Assembly (NCBI GenBank): GCA_023410595.1
Contig: JAEYPO010000039.1
Coordinates: forward strand, 1-64,000
Reading direction: 5' to 3'
Source: Bacillota bacterium
Lineage (GTDB): Bacteria; Bacillota; Clostridia; Christensenellales; SZUA-584
DNA length: 64,000 nucleotides
A program made the translations under genes and the position numbers. Each line of letters opens with the position of its first letter. Positions within the stretch are counted from its first letter, which is position 1. The notes below the pieces were generated by a model. That model ran no database searches. It saw only the letters and a program-made list of their open reading frames with translations, and was not told the origin of the DNA. Shown piece by piece: positions 15,599 to 22,367 of this stretch.

Positions 15599-17931
15599 TG
15601 CTTTACCGGTTTTCCTTTGTTCGTTGCCGCGCCCCAAAGCGTCTCAAACGTTATGGGCAGCGAGTCGAGCTCGACGCCCGCCGCTTTAAAGAGCGCGTTG
15701 GCAAGCGCGGGCGCCATGCCGAGTATGCCGTGCTCCCCGAGGCCGCGCAAGCCATACGGCCCGCCAAGGTTAGGCGTCTCTATAAATTCGACCACATACT
15801 CGGGATTTTGCCCATAGTGCATTACTTTGTATGTGCGAAAGCTCGTATACTGCGGCTCGCCGTTATTGGCGTATCGGTATTCCTCGCGCGTCGCGTTGCT
15901 GAGGCCCATATTCATCGCTCCTGCTACCTGCCCGGCCGCGCATCCTAAATCGACCACACTGCCCGCGTCAAGCACGGTCGCCGCCTTAACGAGCCGGAAT
16001 GAATGCTCGCTTTGATCATATTCCACTTCCACCGCCTGTGCGCCCGCTGTCCAATACGGGCCGGTCTTTCCTTTGCCCGTCTCGGGGTCCATTACGGATA
16101 GATTCTTCATGGTAAAATGCCCCCGGCCAATTACCGGGCCGCCCAAGGCAGCGCCCTGTTCGGTCTTTACCCCGTAAACAAGGTTATTAAGCTCGATAAA
16201 CGAATCGGGGTCTTCGATGAGATACACCTTTTTGCCGTCAAATTCTACGTCCTTAACGCCGCAGCGCAACGCAAGTGCAGCATTGGCTTTGATTTGGCTT
16301 ATTGCGTCATCGGCTGCGGCGATTATCGCGTTTCCCGCCATGTACGTCGACATGCTGGCGACGGTTTTCCAGTGTTCAGGGTTGCTTTGCGTGTCCACTT
16401 CTATGTTTACAAAGATGTTTTCAGCGGGAATGTTGAGCCGCTTAGCGAGTATTTTAGGAAGCGCGGTCGTAGCGCCGGTGCCGCACTCCACGACGCCGCA
16501 GCTTAGGTTGACGCTTCCGTCCGAGCAGAACGTTACGACAGCGGTGCTTACGACGTCGGTGGGGGAGCTAGACGTCTTGGAAAAACAGGCCATGCCCTTG
16601 GAGCGCACGAGCCCGCGATCAACCTGAAAACGCGTTCCCTTGTCCCATTCCATTATCTGTTTCAGCCTGTCTATGCAGGCGCTGATATCGCCCGTGTTAT
16701 TAAGCGTCACCTTTACCTGCGTGGGCGTATAATTTCCTTCACGCAGCGCGTTTATTGAGCGCAGCTTTGCTCCGTCCATTTCCAGCGCTGTCGCCAGCTT
16801 CTCCATCGTACGCTCAATTACAAAAGTTGAAACATCGTGCCCGAATCCTCTGAACGATGTTGTATAAACGTGGTTTGTATATACGCAAATTGAATCGCAC
16901 TCGATGCAGGGAATATTATACGCTCCGCCGCAGCTGGCGGCCGCCGCGCGCGCCATGACGGGGGCGGTATCGGAATATGCGCCGCAGTCTATAAAGAAAT
17001 CGGTTTTGAGCGCCTGCAGTTTCCCCGACTTGTCGGCGCCCAGTTTTACGACCGCCTTTGCGCCTATTTTGCACGGAGCGGAATAGAAGTTTTCCTCGCG
17101 CGTAAGCGATAAGCGTGTCTCCCGTCCTCCCGCGGCTTTTGAAGCCATATACGCCAGAAAATCAATGTGAGGGTTAACCTTGCCGCCGTATGCGCCTCCT
17201 AAAAACGGGGTATGTATGACGATGTTCCCTTCGGCTATATTGAGCGCCTTTGCGATGAGAGCCCGAGACGCGTGCGGCCCTTGCGAGGCGGAATATATGT
17301 CTATGCGTCCGTCGGGTGAAACACGGGCACGCGCATTCCTTGTCTCCATGTAGGCGTGACTCGCCTGCGGAATGTGGTACGTCGCTTCCACTATGACTTC
17401 GCTCTTCGACCAGCCTTCCTCCATACTGCCCTTCCTTATACGCGTGCGGTTGGCTATGTTCGTTCCGTATTCGGGGTAGACGTTATTAACTACGTGTTTG
17501 TATTGCGCGAGCTCAGGATGCACGAGCGCCACACCGCCTGTAAGAGCGTCGTCCAGCGTGTTTACGAGGGGAAGGGGGGTGTACTCGACTTTGATCTGTT
17601 TTGCCGCCTGAGCGGCCTGCCATTCCTCTTCGGCCACGACTATAGCGACAGGCTCGCCGAAGTAACGTACTTTTCCGACTGCGAGCGCAGGCATGTCGGC
17701 GATTACCGAGCCGAGCATAGCCCCGCTTTCTCCCGTTACAACTGCTCTTACGCCCGGAACGGAGTAAGCGCACGAGAGGTCTATTGATTTTATTTCGGCG
17801 TGTGCGTATACGCTTGTAAGCAGCCTCGCATGCAGGCACGCGGGGGAGGAATAGTCGTCGTTATATTTGGCGGCGCCCTCAATTTTCTGTAAAGCGTCTC
17901 TGCGTATTGATCCGTCCGGCGTCTGCATCAT
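15595..17931 (-). CDS. Molybdenum hydroxylase large (molybdopterin) subunit
   Basis: The 778-residue large subunit binds the Mo-pterin cofactor and the substrate. Recognisable elements are the N-terminal RRDALQKIEGAAKYNDDY, GGAYGGKVNPH near residue 245, FRGFGHD, and the C-terminal GLRGLGEHG, whose Glu is the base used in hydroxylation. The carbon-monoxide-dehydrogenase loop AYRCSFR is absent, so it is not a CODH. Purine, nicotinate, aldehyde or another N-heterocycle are possible substrates. Gene order is large-FAD-2Fe2S, with no XdhC-like maturation gene alongside. The second of three tandem ATGs (17931) has the best distance (6 nt) to CAGGAG; the first is 17934. Confidence 0.92.
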   Translation of the reverse strand: MMQTPDGSIRRDALQKIEGAAKYNDDYSSPACLHARLLTSVYAHAEIKSIDLSCAYSVPGVRAVVTGESGAMLGSVIADMPALAVGKVRYFGEPVAIVVAEEEWQAAQAAKQIKVEYTPLPLVNTLDDALTGGVALVHPELAQYKHVVNNVYPEYGTNIANRTRIRKGSMEEGWSKSEVIVEATYHIPQASHAYMETRNARARVSPDGRIDIYSASQGPHASRALIAKALNIAEGNIVIHTPFLGGAYGGKVNPHIDFLAYMASKAAGGRETRLSLTREENFYSAPCKIGAKAVVKLGADKSGKLQALKTDFFIDCGAYSDTAPVMARAAAASCGGAYNIPCIECDSICVYTNHVYTTSFRGFGHDVSTFVIERTMEKLATALEMDGAKLRSINALREGNYTPTQVKVTLNNTGDISACIDRLKQIMEWDKGTRFQVDRGLVRSKGMACFSKTSSSPTDVVSTAVVTFCSDGSVNLSCGVVECGTGATTALPKILAKRLNIPAENIFVNIEVDTQSNPEHWKTVASMSTYMAGNAIIAAADDAISQIKANAALALRCGVKDVEFDGKKVYLIEDPDSFIELNNLVYGVKTEQGAALGGPVIGRGHFTMKNLSVMDPETGKGKTGPYWTAGAQAVEVEYDQSEHSFRLVKAATVLDAGSVVDLGCAAGQVAGAMNMGLSNATREEYRYANNGEPQYTSFRTYKVMHYGQNPEYVVEFIETPNLGGPYGLRGLGEHGILGMAPALANALFKAAGVELDSLPITFETLWGAATNKGKPVKQ

Positions 17932-18076
17932 CATATACTCCTGATAAATCGTCTGGTTATAATTATTCCCACATAACGTTAAGTTTATTGTGCGAAAATA
18001 CCGAAGATAATTTTCGCGCTTTGGGACATATTAAGTAATGCGGCAAGCGCCGCGATTTTTCCAAGGAGGTTTTCTT

Positions 18077-18241
18077 ATGTCTAGACAAGGGTTAATGTCG
18101 GATGCTTTGAAACAGGAGATCGCAAGACGTCTGGGTGTTGACGACGTCGTTTCCCGTGAGGGATGGGGCGGCGTTTCATCCAAGAATTGCGGTAACATTG
18201 TACGCGAGGCTATAGCGATGGCCGAAAAGTCGCGGACATAA
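18077..18241 (+). CDS. SspF-like small acid-soluble spore protein
   Basis: The 54-residue product MSRQGLMSDALKQEIARRLG.. with GVDDVV, REGWGGVSS and NCGNIVREAI resembles the SspF group of alpha/beta SASPs in length and motif order. It should bind DNA in the forespore. AAGGAGGT (18063-18070) precedes the ATG by 6 nt. An in-frame upstream ATG (18038) lacks a signal. It is transcribed alone, divergently from the molybdenum hydroxylase operon. The sequence CATATTA at 18027-18033 resembles a SigG -10 box, but the -35 match is poor. Confidence 0.88.
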   Translation: MSRQGLMSDALKQEIARRLGVDDVVSREGWGGVSSKNCGNIVREAIAMAEKSRT

Positions 18242-18253
18242 CCTCCAAGACCG

Positions 18254-18278
18254 CCCCAAAGGAGAATATCCTTTGGGG
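18254..18278 (+). terminator. Hairpin after sspF-like gene
   Basis: CCCCAAAGGA-GAATA-TCCTTTGGGG, a perfect 10-bp stem 12 nt after the stop codon. No T run follows, so it may act mainly in RNA stability. Confidence 0.55.
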
Positions 18279-18343
18279 ACTTAAGATTCCGTCCCGGCGC
18301 ATCAGGCGTTTGGATTGCTGATTACCATTCTGGTATGATAGAA

Positions 18344-18378
18344 ACACAAAGAGCCTCCGCTAAAGAGGCTCTTTGTGT
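18344..18378 (-). terminator. Terminator of the spoVA operon
   Basis: ACACAAAGAGCCTC / GAGGCTCTTTGTGT inverted repeat with a 7-nt loop, 35 nt after the spoVAE stop codon on the minus strand. Confidence 0.75.
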
Positions 18379-18413
18379 AGCAGCGGCGTAATCCGGGCCT
18401 TGCTTTAAATCAA

Positions 18414-18773
18414 TTATTTCTTTGTTTTAGGCTTGAATATAAGCGCAATGAGGTATCCGAACAGTACGGCGGCGGCTATACCGCCTGCTGTCGCCTCTAC
18501 GCCGCCCGTAAGAGCGCCGAGTATGCTGTGCGTCTCGTCGACAGCTTTAAACGCTCCCTTGGCAAGCGCGTACCCAAATCCCGTGAGCGGCACTTCGGCG
18601 CCCGCGCCCGCGAACTCAACGAGCGGCTCATAAACGCCCACGGCCGTAAGCACAACGCCCAGCGTAACGAACAGCACAAGTATCCTTGCGGGCGTCATGG
18701 CCGTCTTTGAGAGAAGTATCTGCCCTACAACGCAGATAGCCCCGCCTATTATAAATGCCCATACATAGTTCAT
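18414..18773 (-). CDS. spoVAE: Stage V sporulation protein AE
   Basis: A 119-residue membrane protein with about four hydrophobic segments and the SpoVAE/SpoVAC-family N-terminus FIIGGAICVVGQILL plus the conserved GAGAEVPLTGFG loop. With SpoVAC and SpoVAD it forms the inner-forespore-membrane channel that moves Ca-dipicolinate into the spore and out at germination. The ATG at 18773 overlaps the spoVAD stop (ATGA) with GGGGTG 7 nt upstream, and was preferred to the in-frame GTG at 18782. Confidence 0.95.
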   Translation of the reverse strand: MNYVWAFIIGGAICVVGQILLSKTAMTPARILVLFVTLGVVLTAVGVYEPLVEFAGAGAEVPLTGFGYALAKGAFKAVDETHSILGALTGGVEATAGGIAAAVLFGYLIALIFKPKTKK

Positions 18774-19792
18774 GATACGCACCCCATTTCTATCGCCGCA
18801 GCGTGAGCTATCGAAGGTATCGTTTCTTTCTGTAGCGTGCTCGTCGGGCTGTGCAGCGCGCCTGTAGCGATAAACAGTAATCTTTTTATCTTTTCGCTCT
18901 TAAGCTGGTTGTAAAAATACCCGCACAGCATCGAGGCGCTGCATCCGCATCCGCTCCCGCCGCATTTTGTAAGCTCGTTGCCGCTGTATATCAGCGATCC
19001 GCAGTCGAGGTGGTTTGCTGATATGTCATAACCGTTTTCCATAGCCAGTTTTACGAGGAGCTCGCTGCCGAAGGTGCCTAGATCGCCTGTCAGTATATAA
19101 TCGTAATAGGACGGCGCTCTGCCCGTATCCTCAAGATGGCTGATGATGGTATCGGCCGCTGCCGGAGCCATGGCGGCTCCTAAGTTGTTTACGTCGTTTA
19201 TGCCAAGGTCTATTACCTTGCCGACTGTTCCGCAGGTTATTGCGGGCATCGATAAGTCTCTTGCTGACGAAAGAACGACTGCCCCCGCGCCCGTAACCGT
19301 ATTCTGGGACGTAGGAGTTTTGGGTGTGCCGAGTTCGAGCGGATTTCTGAATTGCCGTTCCGCTGTGGCAAAATGGCTGCTGGTAGTACAGACCACGTAC
19401 TGGGCGAAACCGCCGTCGACTATCATTGAGCCGAGCAGCAGCGATTCGGACATCGTCGAACATGCTCCGTAAAGTCCAAAAAAAGGTATCCCCAGCGTAC
19501 GGGCGGCAAAGCCCGAAGAGATTATCTGGTTCAGAAGGTCGCCGCCAATCATATACGATATGTTCTCAGGTTTTAAGCTTAGCTTAATAAGAGCAGTATT
19601 TACGGCTTCGAGTATCATCTTGCGCTCAGCGAGCTCGTAGGTCTTTTCGCCCCAGAGCTCGTCGCTTATTACAACGTCGAACGTGTCGCCGTATGGGCCT
19701 TCTTTTTCAGTCTGGCCCGCCACAGACGCGGCTGAGAGCAATACGGGCGGATTGGTAAACTTTACGGTATTCTGGCCTATTCTTGCTCCCAT
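18770..19792 (-). CDS. spoVAD: Stage V sporulation protein AD (dipicolinate-binding, thiolase-like fold)
   Basis: The 340-residue protein aligns over its whole length with SpoVAD: GARIGQNTVKFTNPP at the start, the thiolase-fold GLYGACSTMSESL near residue 130, and SPTSTLQKETIPSIAHA near the end. It is the soluble, membrane-associated component that binds dipicolinic acid. It starts 1 nt after the spoVAC stop. Confidence 0.96.
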   Translation of the reverse strand: MGARIGQNTVKFTNPPVLLSAASVAGQTEKEGPYGDTFDVVISDELWGEKTYELAERKMILEAVNTALIKLSLKPENISYMIGGDLLNQIISSGFAARTLGIPFFGLYGACSTMSESLLLGSMIVDGGFAQYVVCTTSSHFATAERQFRNPLELGTPKTPTSQNTVTGAGAVVLSSARDLSMPAITCGTVGKVIDLGINDVNNLGAAMAPAAADTIISHLEDTGRAPSYYDYILTGDLGTFGSELLVKLAMENGYDISANHLDCGSLIYSGNELTKCGGSGCGCSASMLCGYFYNQLKSEKIKRLLFIATGALHSPTSTLQKETIPSIAHAAAIEMGCVS

Positions 19793-19793
19793 A

Positions 19794-20252
19794 CTATAGT
19801 ACTCCTATGATGTAATAGATAAGTCCGGCAAGTATTGACGTGCTTATGCCGTATACGAGCACAGGCCCGGCTATCGTGAACAGCTTAGCGCCTACGCCCA
19901 TTATGTAGCCCTCCCATTTATATTCGAGCGCGGGGGAGACTATGGAGTTTGCAAACCCCGTAATAGGCACAATAGAACCCGCTCCGGCGTATCTTCCGAG
20001 CACGTCGTATACCCCTATGCCCGTAAACAGCGCTCCCAGGAAAATAAGTATCGCCGAGCGGAAAGTGCTTACGCCCGCTTTATCAAGGTTAAGCGCGTTC
20101 TTTGCTATATCGTTGAGAGCCTCTCCGACCACGCATATAAGCCCGCCAACGAGAAACGCCATAACGCATTCCTTTATAAGGCTGCTCTTGGGCATTCCGG
20201 CCTTTACGTGATTCTGATATGATTTCCCGTTTACTTTCTGTTTGATATCCAT
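19794..20252 (-). CDS. spoVAC: Stage V sporulation protein AC
   Basis: A 152-residue membrane protein. After a hydrophilic N-terminus of about 25 residues it has several transmembrane segments and the family signatures AFLVGGLICVVGEAL and AGAGSIVPITGFANS. SpoVAC is the pore-forming, mechanosensitive part of the dipicolinate channel. It is the first clear spoVA gene here. spoVAA and spoVAB are absent, as in most Clostridia. Confidence 0.95.
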   Translation of the reverse strand: MDIKQKVNGKSYQNHVKAGMPKSSLIKECVMAFLVGGLICVVGEALNDIAKNALNLDKAGVSTFRSAILIFLGALFTGIGVYDVLGRYAGAGSIVPITGFANSIVSPALEYKWEGYIMGVGAKLFTIAGPVLVYGISTSILAGLIYYIIGVL

Positions 20253-20261
20253 ATGAATTCT

Positions 20262-20537
20262 CTATATCTTCTTTTGTTTTTCAGATACGGTCTTTTTCAG
20301 CTCTTCGCTTTCTTCCACATTAGGCATGTGCCCGGCGTTAAACTGGGGCATTTTGACATAACCCTTCATAGCGCGTCCTTTCTCCTGCGTGCGCATCACG
20401 TACCATGCGTTCGTATAGGTCCCACGGCGGGGCTGGCATAAAAAGACTATCATCGTCACGGCGACGATTATTAATATAACAATTACCGCTATGACCCACC
20501 TGTTTTTGATCCACTCCAAAAAAGCCACCAAACCCAA
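20262..20537 (-). CDS. Hypothetical single-span membrane protein ahead of spoVAC
   Basis: A product of up to 91 residues with one strong transmembrane segment (VIAVIVILIIVAVTMIVFL, about residues 15-33) and a polar C-terminal tail rich in Lys and Glu. No family was recognised. The start is uncertain: TTG 20537, TTG 20531 or GTG 20528, none with a good Shine-Dalgarno. It lies between the sigF terminator and spoVAC, 9 nt from the latter, so it is probably the first gene of the spoVA transcript. A role in spore-membrane dipicolinate transport is suggested only by position. Confidence 0.55.
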   Translation of the reverse strand: MGLVAFLEWIKNRWVIAVIVILIIVAVTMIVFLCQPRRGTYTNAWYVMRTQEKGRAMKGYVKMPQFNAGHMPNVEESEELKKTVSEKQKKI

Positions 20538-20655
20538 TAATATTAACTAAGCAATAGCCGCCGCTTCTTTAAAAGCCGGCTCTTTCTCAGATGCTTTTAT
20601 TATTAGCAGGCGGCCGAAAAATATTTACCTGCCAGCAGCCGCAAATTATGTAAAC

Positions 20656-20681
20656 AAAAAAAGCGGCTTATTGCCGCTTTC
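20656..20681 (-). terminator. Terminator of the spoIIA operon
   Basis: AAAGCGGC-AATAA-GCCGCTTT followed by TTTTTTG on the minus strand, 15 nt after the sigF stop. It separates sigF from the spoVA genes. Confidence 0.85.
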
Positions 20682-20696
20682 AAAGTTTTTTAACCG

Positions 20697-21431
20697 CTAC
20701 TCCACCGCCTTTTTCAGCTTGTTAATTATCTTGGTTATCAGCCTTGAAACCTGCACCTGAGAAACTCCCAGTATGTCCGCTATCTCCATCTGTGTCTTAT
20801 CGCTGTAAAAGCGCAGCATTATAAGCTGTCTCTCCTTTGGGTCAAGCTGGGCGATAAGCTCTTTTATCAGTATCTTATCTATCATATCGCCCGAAGAATC
20901 CTCTGACATCGTATCAATAAGCAGCGTTTTAGAGCTTTCGTCGTCAAAAGCGGGTTCGTAAATTGAAACGGGGCTGCGCACTGCTTCTACGGCGAACACT
21001 ATGTCTTCCGCGCACATGTCGAGTCTTTGGGCAAGCTCTTCTATAGTGGGCTCGCGCTTGAGCTCCTCTTTCAGCCTTTCTTTTACGCTGAAAATCTCGA
21101 ACGATTTTTCCCTTAGAGAACGACTCACCTTTATTATACCGTCGTCGCGCAGAAACCGCTTTATTTCGCCCGCTATCATCGGCACGGCGTATGTGGAGAA
21201 CCTAACCTCATAAGCCGGGTCGTAACCAAGTACGGCCTTAATAAGCCCAAGAGAGCCAATCTGCATGAGGTCTTCAAATTCGACGCCCCTGTTCAGAAAC
21301 TTTTTTACTATGCTCTTTACGAGCGCCGTGTTGCGCACTATAAGGGTCTCTTTAGCGGTTTCATCGCCGCTTTGAGCGGCTTTAATGAGCCTTAAAGACT
21401 CCTCGTGTTTTAAAACGCCGTTTTCTGCCAT
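20697..21431 (-). CDS. sigF: RNA polymerase sporulation sigma factor SigF
   Basis: A 244-residue sigma-70 family protein without region 1. It has region 2 (EDLMQIGSLGLIKAV, YEVRFSTYAVPMI), region 3, and region 4 with a helix-turn-helix (TQMEIADILGVSQVQVSRL). SigF is the first forespore-specific sigma factor, held inactive by SpoIIAB until septation. Position directly after spoIIAA and spoIIAB identifies it as SigF rather than SigG. A 9-nt gap separates it from spoIIAB. Confidence 0.97.
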   Translation of the reverse strand: MAENGVLKHEESLRLIKAAQSGDETAKETLIVRNTALVKSIVKKFLNRGVEFEDLMQIGSLGLIKAVLGYDPAYEVRFSTYAVPMIAGEIKRFLRDDGIIKVSRSLREKSFEIFSVKERLKEELKREPTIEELAQRLDMCAEDIVFAVEAVRSPVSIYEPAFDDESSKTLLIDTMSEDSSGDMIDKILIKELIAQLDPKERQLIMLRFYSDKTQMEIADILGVSQVQVSRLITKIINKLKKAVE

Positions 21432-21440
21432 ACTGATTCC

Positions 21441-21866
21441 TTATTTCCCGATAGCCTTTGTCATTGTCACCATGGTGCCTTTCCCCGGCTCCGATTCGAT
21501 ATCGACGCTGTCCATAAACGTCTCCATAACGGTAAACCCCATGCCCGAGCGCGATTCGTCATTAGCCGTGCTGAAAAACGGCTGGCGTGCCTTGGTTATG
21601 TCGCTTATGCCCAAGCCAAAATCCTGAACGCTCACGCTTATGCTCTCGCCCAATAGCTCTGCTTTGATGCGTATATCGCCTACGGTGCCGGGATAGGCGT
21701 GTACTATGCAATTAGTCACCGCCTCTGAAACGGCAGTCTTAATATCCGCTATCTCTTCGAGCGTTGGGTTAAGCTGCGTAGCGAACGCGCCCACGACGCT
21801 TCTCGCAAAGCTTTCGTTTTCCGAAAGGCTTAAGAGCCTTAGTTCCATCACGTTTTTGCTTTTCAT
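21441..21866 (-). CDS. spoIIAB: Anti-sigma F factor / SpoIIAA kinase
   Basis: A 141-residue GHKL-type serine kinase. The N-box SEAVTNCIVHAYP near residue 48 and the G-box sequences DFGLGI and SGMGFTVMETFMD bind ATP. It sequesters SigF and phosphorylates SpoIIAA. An in-frame GTG at 21881 overlaps the spoIIAA stop, but GGGGG lies 5-6 nt before the ATG at 21866, and starting there gives MKSKNVMELRLLSLSENESFA, close to known SpoIIAB N-termini. Confidence 0.95.
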   Translation of the reverse strand: MKSKNVMELRLLSLSENESFARSVVGAFATQLNPTLEEIADIKTAVSEAVTNCIVHAYPGTVGDIRIKAELLGESISVSVQDFGLGISDITKARQPFFSTANDESRSGMGFTVMETFMDSVDIESEPGKGTMVTMTKAIGK

Positions 21867-21877
21867 ATATGCCCCCG

Positions 21878-22186
21878 TCACTTAATTTTTTTAATTATCT
21901 TGTATATTCCGCTTACGTCAAATACTTTCTCTATCTGCCTGCTTGCGTTCTTTATATACATGCTGCTTCCATGAGCTTTAAGCTTTTTGTAGCGCCCGAG
22001 CAGCACGCCAAGCCCCGAACTATCCATGAAGCTTAAGTTTTTCAGGTCCAGTATAAGATTTGCGTTTCTGTACTTTGCGATGATTTCGTCGAGCTGCGAT
22101 TTCACGAGATCAGCGCTGTGGTGGTCGAGTTCGCCGTACAAAGACGCGGTAATATTATCGCTCTGGCGCTTTACTTGTATATGCAT
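21878..22186 (-). CDS. spoIIAA: Anti-sigma F factor antagonist
   Basis: A 102-residue STAS-domain protein with GELDHHSADLVK and the phosphorylation-site segment FMDSSGLGVLLGRY. The serine after MD is the residue phosphorylated by SpoIIAB. In unphosphorylated form it releases SigF. The ATG at 22186 has AAAGGAC 8 nt upstream. An upstream in-frame ATG at 22240 has none and would lie next to the promoter. Confidence 0.95.
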   Translation of the reverse strand: MHIQVKRQSDNITASLYGELDHHSADLVKSQLDEIIAKYRNANLILDLKNLSFMDSSGLGVLLGRYKKLKAHGSSMYIKNASRQIEKVFDVSGIYKIIKKIK

Positions 22187-22217
22187 AAGTCTGTCCTTTC
22201 GTGGATTATACACTACC

Positions 22218-22246
22218 TTATTCTGCCGACGCTCATACATCCCTTT
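22218..22246 (-). promoter_or_regulatory. Probable SigH-type promoter of the spoIIA operon
   Basis: On the minus strand AAAGGGATG (22246-22238) is followed after 12 nt by CAGAATAA (22225-22218), close to the SigH pattern AGGA..-n-GAAT used for spoIIA in Bacillus. It ends 31 nt before the spoIIAA start codon. This is a visual match only. Confidence 0.45.
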
Positions 22247-22367
22247 AAGAGTTTTTAGCGCTTTTTAACTTGTTTTGGAGTTAATATATGGTTCGTGTCG
22301 AAAAAACATAATATATTTAAAATCGGAGAGCATAAGAAGCGTTGAAGTACTGTTAAGGGACATATTA

